Shown here: piece by piece, positions 53,046 to 57,184 of the stretch
Layout: every line of letters begins with the position of its first letter
Numbering within the stretch: position 1 is the first letter of the stretch
Position numbers and translations under genes: made by a program
Notes under the pieces: model-generated
Seen by the model: only the letters and a program-made list of their open reading frames with translations
Told to the model about the DNA's origin: nothing
Databases searched by the model: none
Assembly (NCBI GenBank): GCA_019634895.1
Contig: JAHCAM010000014.1
Coordinates: forward strand, 1 to 57,184
Direction of reading: 5' to 3'
DNA length: 57,184 nucleotides
From: Steroidobacteraceae bacterium
GTDB lineage: Bacteria; Pseudomonadota; Gammaproteobacteria; Steroidobacterales; Steroidobacteraceae

Positions 53046-53067
53046 GCGGCGGCCACGTGGCCGCCGC
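53046..53067. terminator. 22-bp perfect palindrome between convergent genes
   Basis: GCGGCGGCCAC (53046-53056) is followed directly by its complement (53057-53067). It fills most of the 36-base gap between the ends of the glycine-zipper and M48 genes. It has no T-run; a bidirectional terminator or cruciform is possible. Confidence 0.55.
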
Positions 53068-53070
53068 ACA

Positions 53071-54615
53071 CTAATCCGCGACGCGCGCGCTCGCGATCGT
53101 GACGCGGTACTGGTTCGCGTTCTGGAATGGCCCGAGGCCGGTCGCGACCTGCGTCTGCTGGCCGGCGGCCAGCGTCCCCGGCAGCTCGCGCCGGAAGTCG
53201 CGCGTGCGCCCGGCCGCATCCACGTACTGCACGGCGATCGCGAGCCCGGTCACCGGGACCCTGGTCGGGTTACCGACCGCGACCACCAGCATCCCTGACG
53301 GGTCCAGAGCGGCCTGGTGGCGCAGGTACTTGCCCGGATTTTCCGGCAGCTCGAGGCGAATCAGCGATGCAGTCGCCGCCTCGCCGATCTCCCCTTGCGC
53401 GCCCGATGCGGCTGCGTAGTACTGCTTCGCGGCGTCGCGCTGCCCGGCGCGCAGCGCGACGTTGCCAAGCGCGTAGTACGCCGGGCCGGTCGGCAGCAGC
53501 CTGATGCTCGTTTCGAGGTCGGCGCGGGCCGCAGCGTCGTTGCGCTCGCGTTCCGCGATCAGCCCGCGCTGCAGCCAGTAATAGAAGAACCCGTCGTTGC
53601 GGCCGATCGCATCGGTGTAGGCCTGGCTCGCAGCCCTGTAGTTCTTCTGCACCAGGTAGGCGTCGCCCTTCAGCGCATGGAAATGCGCCTCGCCCGGCAG
53701 CAGGCGGATCGCCTGTTCCGACTTCGCCAGCGCGACGTCCGGCTTCTTTTCGGCGAGCGCCCTGCGGCCCTCGTCGTAGGCGTCGTAGGCGGGCTTGGCG
53801 CGCCTGGTCTGCGCGAGCGCGGCCTGGTAGCGCTCGACGCCCAGTTCACCGCCCTTCGGCATGGCGGCCGCGCGCTTGCGGTTCGCGTCGAGCCGTTCCT
53901 GCGACGGCGGGTGGCTGGCAAACAGGCCCGCCAGCCAGCCGGCGTCCTTGCGGTCGTTCATGCGCACGAACGTCTCCTGCAGGGTGACCGCGCCCTGCGG
54001 GTCGTATCCCGCCTTCTGCATGAATTCCATGCCGTAGCGATCCGACTCGAGTTCCGCCGCACGGCCGTAACGCTGCAACATGAGTTGCGCGCCGATGCCG
54101 GCGCCGGCGACAGCGAGCCCGCCGTAGTCGCTGTCGCTGGTGGCGACCTGCGCCACGACCAGCCCGCCCTGCAGCAGCATGCCGCGGCTCATCTGCTGCG
54201 CGGAGTGGCGCGCCGCGGCATGCACGACCTCGTGGCCGAGAACGGCAGCGAGCTCCGCTTCCGAATTCAGCTGCATCAGCAGCCCGCGGTTGATCGCGAT
54301 CTTGCCGCCGGGCAGCGCCCAGGCGTTGGGGATGGAGTTGTTGAGGACGGTGAACTCGTAGGGCAGCTGGTTGGGGCTCACGGCGGCCACGCGCTGCCCG
54401 ACCTGCTGCACGTAGGCCGTCAGTGCGGGGTCCATCGCGTAGTCACCGCCCTCGGCCTGGCGCATCGGCGCGTAGTTCTTGCGGCCGATCTCGATCTCGG
54501 TCGCCGACCCCACCAGCATCAGGTTGCGTTCTCCGGTGACGGGGTTTGTCGCGCAGGCGGCGACGAGCGAAGCGACTGCGACGAACTGGATCGAGCGAAG
54601 CACCGGGCGACTCAT
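53071..54615 (-). CDS. M48 family metalloprotease lipoprotein with TPR repeats (BepA/YfgC-like)
   Basis: A 514-residue periplasmic protease. The signal ends in LVAAC, making Cys20 the lipid site. The zinc motif HExxH lies in LAAVLGHEVVHAAARHSAQQ near residue 140, and the third ligand in AAELESDRYGMEFMQKAGYD near residue 200. TPR-like repeats occupy about 300-420 (LPGEAHFHALKGDAYLVQKN), and a beta-rich C-terminal domain follows. BepA-type proteases degrade misassembled outer-membrane proteins. GGAGG lies eight bases before ATG 54615, which fixes the start; E. coli BepA is a soluble 487-residue relative. Confidence 0.92.
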   Translation of the reverse strand: MSRPVLRSIQFVAVASLVAACATNPVTGERNLMLVGSATEIEIGRKNYAPMRQAEGGDYAMDPALTAYVQQVGQRVAAVSPNQLPYEFTVLNNSIPNAWALPGGKIAINRGLLMQLNSEAELAAVLGHEVVHAAARHSAQQMSRGMLLQGGLVVAQVATSDSDYGGLAVAGAGIGAQLMLQRYGRAAELESDRYGMEFMQKAGYDPQGAVTLQETFVRMNDRKDAGWLAGLFASHPPSQERLDANRKRAAAMPKGGELGVERYQAALAQTRRAKPAYDAYDEGRRALAEKKPDVALAKSEQAIRLLPGEAHFHALKGDAYLVQKNYRAASQAYTDAIGRNDGFFYYWLQRGLIAERERNDAAARADLETSIRLLPTGPAYYALGNVALRAGQRDAAKQYYAAASGAQGEIGEAATASLIRLELPENPGKYLRHQAALDPSGMLVVAVGNPTRVPVTGLAIAVQYVDAAGRTRDFRRELPGTLAAGQQTQVATGLGPFQNANQYRVTIASARVAD

Positions 54616-54682
54616 CGCAATCACCTCCGGATGTCCGAACCGGCGCCGACGGGCGCCAGGGCGAGGATACGCCTGTCGCCGG

Positions 54683-55639
54683 TCATTCGGGAACGCGCCC
54701 GGCGAGCGCCTCGCGGAAGCGGCCGGCATCGATGTTGCCGCCGGACACGATACAGACGATCCTGCCGCCACCCGCTCGCCCTGCCAGCGCGTTCGCCAGC
54801 GCGCAGGCCCCCGCACCCTCGGCTACCACGCGGCTCCGCTGCGCTAGCACCGCGACCGCCGCCGCGATCTCGGCGAGGCCGGCGACCAGCGAACCGTCGA
54901 GCAACTGCTGCGCGCGCTCGAACATCCGCGGGAACACCGTCCGGCTGCCGATGCCGTCCACGAACGACGGCCGGTAGTCCACCACCTGCGGCGACCCTGC
55001 TGCGAGCGACGGCGCCAGCGGCGCGGCAGTCCCGACTTCCGCCGCGTAGATCCGGCATTCGGGCCGCAGCGCGCGCAGCGCGATGGCGATGCCGCTCGCG
55101 AGACCGCCCCCGCCCCACGGAATTACGACCGCGTCCACATCCGGCAGTTCCTCGAGGATCTCCAGGCCGATGGTCCCGTTGCCGGCCATCACCCGGTCGT
55201 CGTCGAAGGCGTGGATGAACGTCCCCTCCACGCCCGGGAACGCGCGTTCCTGAAAGACCTGCCACCAGCGCTCGAACGGCACCAGGATCACGCGCGCGCC
55301 GAGCCGCTCGATGGCCTGAGTCTTGGCCGCCGGCGCAGTGTCCGGCGCGATCACGGTGCAGGGAATGCGCCGCTCGCGCGCGCACCAGGCCACGCCCTGC
55401 GCCATGTTGCCGGCCGAGGCGGCCAGCACGCCGCGCGCGAGCTCGCCGGGCCCGAGTTGCGCCATGGCATTCGCCGCGCCGCGGATCTTGAACGAACCGA
55501 TCGGCTGCAGGTTCTCGAGCTTGAGCCAGATCTCGGCCGGCGCGTCGGCGCAGAGCCGCAGCAGCGGCGTGCTCAGCGCGATACCAGCAATGCGTGCCTG
55601 CGCCTGCCGGATGTCGTCGAGCGTCGGAGTCCGGACCAT
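54683..55639 (-). CDS. Threonine/serine dehydratase family PLP enzyme
   Basis: A 318-residue fold-type II PLP enzyme. The PLP lysine is in IGSFKIRGAANAMAQLG near residue 50. A phosphate-binding glycine loop appears as IPWGGGGLASGIAIALRA, and IVCIVSGGNIDAG closes the protein. It lacks the C-terminal ACT regulatory domains of biosynthetic IlvA, matching the catabolic TdcB type in length. It could deaminate threonine or serine, or act as a serine racemase; the exact substrate cannot be read from sequence. The frame begins with GTG 55642, then ATG 55639, which I use. Confidence 0.85.
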   Translation of the reverse strand: MVRTPTLDDIRQAQARIAGIALSTPLLRLCADAPAEIWLKLENLQPIGSFKIRGAANAMAQLGPGELARGVLAASAGNMAQGVAWCARERRIPCTVIAPDTAPAAKTQAIERLGARVILVPFERWWQVFQERAFPGVEGTFIHAFDDDRVMAGNGTIGLEILEELPDVDAVVIPWGGGGLASGIAIALRALRPECRIYAAEVGTAAPLAPSLAAGSPQVVDYRPSFVDGIGSRTVFPRMFERAQQLLDGSLVAGLAEIAAAVAVLAQRSRVVAEGAGACALANALAGRAGGGRIVCIVSGGNIDAGRFREALAGRVPE

Positions 55640-55729
55640 CACTTTCCGAGCTTACACATCGGAGCGCGGCGCCGGGAGGCTGCGCGCCGGAGGATTGCCG
55701 CTGTCCGGGAATCGGGGCAGACTGGCGGC

Positions 55730-56455
55730 GTGAACTCCCGCGTAGCGCAATTGACGAGACTCGCGGTGGTTGCGGGTGCGACATTCCAGCTCTCCGCGGC
55801 CGGCGGAGTGGAAGTCGACGAGGAGTCGTTCTCGGGTCGCACGGCCGCCGCGGTTGCCGAGTTCCGGGCAGCCATCGAGCTCGAACCCGACCTGAATCGC
55901 GGCGCGGCGCACTTTGCGACCTGCGCCGCCTGCCACGGCGCCGACGGGCGCGGCAGCGGCGACGGCGCCATCCCGGCCGTCGCCGCGCAGCACGTGTCGG
56001 TGCTGGTGAAACAGCTGGTGGACTTCCGGCATGACCGGCGCTGGGAAGAGCGCATGCAGCACTTCGCCTCGCAGCACAGCCTCGCCGGACCGCAGGAGCT
56101 GCTGGACGTCGCCGCCTATGCCGAGAGCCTCGAGCGCTGGCCGCCGCTCGAAGGCGGGTTCAGCGACGCGGTGGCTGAGAAGCGCGGCAGCGCTCTCTAT
56201 CACCGGCATTGCGCGGATTGTCACGGGCCGCTCGCGCTCGGAGAACTTCGGCGGATGCGGCCACGCCTCGCAGGGCAGCACTACGCCTACCTGCTGCGGC
56301 AGCTCAACGAAACGGCCGCCGGCGAGCGCCCGGGCATGGACGCCGAGCATGTGCGCCTGATCGGCGCGTTGTCGACGCTCGAACGCGCCGGCCTCGCGCA
56401 CTACCTGTCGCGACTGAGTCCGAACCTGGCGTCCACCCAGGACCGCGCGCGCTAG
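55730..56455 (+). CDS. Dihaem c-type cytochrome
   Basis: A 241-residue exported protein with two CxxCH haem sites: CAACHG in FATCAACHGADGRGSGDG near residue 65, and CADCHG in YHRHCADCHGPLALGELR near residue 165. The distal methionines are probable but not assigned with certainty. The layout, with LVDFRHDRRWEERMQ and LAGQHYAYLLRQLNETAAGE, is of the cytochrome c4-like two-domain class that carries electrons to terminal oxidases. The start GTG at 55730 gives a plausible signal peptide (VVAGATFQLSAAGG). The frame is open upstream but overlaps the divergent dehydratase gene, so I set the start here. Confidence 0.9.
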   Translation: MNSRVAQLTRLAVVAGATFQLSAAGGVEVDEESFSGRTAAAVAEFRAAIELEPDLNRGAAHFATCAACHGADGRGSGDGAIPAVAAQHVSVLVKQLVDFRHDRRWEERMQHFASQHSLAGPQELLDVAAYAESLERWPPLEGGFSDAVAEKRGSALYHRHCADCHGPLALGELRRMRPRLAGQHYAYLLRQLNETAAGERPGMDAEHVRLIGALSTLERAGLAHYLSRLSPNLASTQDRAR

Positions 56456-56523
56456 ACGTTTCGGCGGAAACGAAACGCCCGTCGCAGTCCGCGGCCCGCA
56501 CTACGGGCCGCAATGCCGCCTGG

Positions 56524-56937
56524 TCAGGCGAACTTCGGCAGGAACGCCGCGATCGCCGCGCCCGTGATGCCTCCGCGTACGAGCTCGACCAGCGGGTCCA
56601 CGATCGTCAGCGTCAGGTTGTTGATGTTGGTGATGCCGTAGAGCGTGAAGTCCGCGCACAGCCACAGCAGGAATCCCACGGCCGCGCCGGCCTTCATGCC
56701 GCAGGCGACGGTCAGCGAACCCGCATGCGACCTGAGCGCCACGAGAATCAACGCGGCGTACGCGAGTGCGCCGACCGCCACTGCCCACATGATCTGCGGA
56801 TCCCGCTCGACGCCGGTGGCCGAACCGCCGTTCGCGGCATAGAAATCGCCAAGCAGCGTCTCGAAGATGACGTAGCCCAGCACAAACAAGACGATGGCGC
56901 CACCGATGGTGCCGACGACCCACTGCTTCGTATTCAT
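56524..56937 (-). CDS. Small integral membrane protein of unknown function
   Basis: A 137-residue protein with four hydrophobic segments: TIGGAIVLFVLGYVIFETLL, IMWAVAVGALAYAALILVAL, ACGMKAGAAVGFLLWLCADF, and IVDPLVELVRGGITGAAIAA. The loop LYGITNINNLTLTIVDP is a likely conserved part. I recall similar small proteins in many proteobacteria but no established function. AGGGGGACAC lies just before the ATG and serves as ribosome site. It converges on the cytochrome gene with a 68-base gap that holds no further feature I can see. Confidence 0.75.
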   Translation of the reverse strand: MNTKQWVVGTIGGAIVLFVLGYVIFETLLGDFYAANGGSATGVERDPQIMWAVAVGALAYAALILVALRSHAGSLTVACGMKAGAAVGFLLWLCADFTLYGITNINNLTLTIVDPLVELVRGGITGAAIAAFLPKFA

Positions 56938-57090
56938 CGTGTCCCCCTATTGCTTTCGTTATGCTCTTGGGCGCCGACCTGACCGGCCCGCGCGCGGCTG
57001 AGGATACGCTCGCACCGCTTGACCGTCCACGAGCGCGACGGACGGCGCCGCCAGGGCCCGTCATTCCTGGATTGATGCATTCGCGGAAAG

Positions 57091-57114
57091 AAAAACCCCG
57101 GCGCAGGGCCGGGG
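57091..57114 (-). terminator. Intrinsic terminator near the right edge
   Basis: On the minus strand a 7-bp stem CCCCGGC/GCCGGGG (57108-57114 with 57096-57102) and 5-base loop is followed by TTTTT. It would end a transcript entering from the right of the window, upstream of the small membrane-protein gene. Confidence 0.85.
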
Positions 57115-57184
57115 TCTTGTTTGATGACTTGGTAGCGGGGGCCCGCTTGCGCCAGACCCTATCAGCATCCCGATGCGGCGGCAG
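57115..57184 (-). other. 3' end of an unidentified minus-strand transcription unit
   Basis: The last 70 bases precede the terminator on the minus strand. They contain a possible coding end (...A-A-A-S-G-C-stop, TGA at 57162-57164) and a CCCCCGCTACCA that resembles a tRNA 3' end but has no T-arm before it. Too little is present to name the gene. Confidence 0.35.

Noticed and set aside
57128..57160. tRNA gene at the right edge
   Set aside because: CCCCCGCTACCA looks like an acceptor end, but no T-arm (GGTTCGA-type) or other stems precede it within the window.

Overview
The window is a dense, GC-rich stretch of bacterial chromosome: hand counts give about 75% G+C in 60-base lines such as 28321-28380. 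It carries about 53 genes and almost no free space. Gene order points to a gammaproteobacterium outside the enteric group: gyrA-serC-...-aroA-cmk-rpsA-ihfB, trpS-scpA-scpB-rluB, smc-zipA-ligA, dksA-gluQ and rimP-nusA-infB-rbfA-truB-rpsO-pnp. ZipA supports Gammaproteobacteria, and SMC-ScpAB stands in for MukBEF. A Xanthomonadales, Nevskiales or Steroidobacterales type lineage is my inference, not something shown.

Layout. 1-12.5 kb (minus strand): the end of galU, a ComEA-like protein, then one long block read from gyrA through serC-serA-pheA-hisC-aroA-cmk-rpsA-ihfB, with overlapping or nearly touching genes; it couples serine and aromatic amino acid synthesis to translation genes. 12.6-15.9 kb (plus): ubiG, gph, rmuC and a YciK-like dehydrogenase. 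15.9-20.8 kb (minus): an RluB-like protein without its catalytic aspartate, scpB, scpA, trpS, an M50 protease and a YciO-like protein. 20.9-22.5 kb (plus): yciB, bolA, a PpiC lipoprotein. 22.5-28.1 kb: an oligopeptide-binding lipoprotein, then a lower-GC accessory segment with an exported protein carrying nine 27-bp repeats and three diverged paralogues of a predicted winged-helix family (DUF6502-like). 28.1-34.6 kb (minus): ligA, zipA, smc. 34.7-36.9 kb (plus): queF, a DksA with a long histone-like tail, gluQ. 36.9-45.2 kb (minus): the complete nusA operon, preceded by a candidate promoter and two tandem intrinsic terminators in its leader. 45.5-57.2 kb: mostly envelope or poorly characterised genes (PepSY, M20 amidohydrolase, DUF2891, a 549-residue unknown, adhesin E-like, DUF819, glycine zipper, M48 protease, threonine dehydratase-like, dihaem cytochrome c, a small membrane protein).

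Most of the window is conserved housekeeping DNA. The least explained parts are the 24.3-28.1 kb paralogue cluster, the degenerate RluB, the DksA tail, the CTG start of cmk and the 49.1 kb unknown. No tRNA, rRNA, CRISPR array, insertion sequence or prophage was seen.
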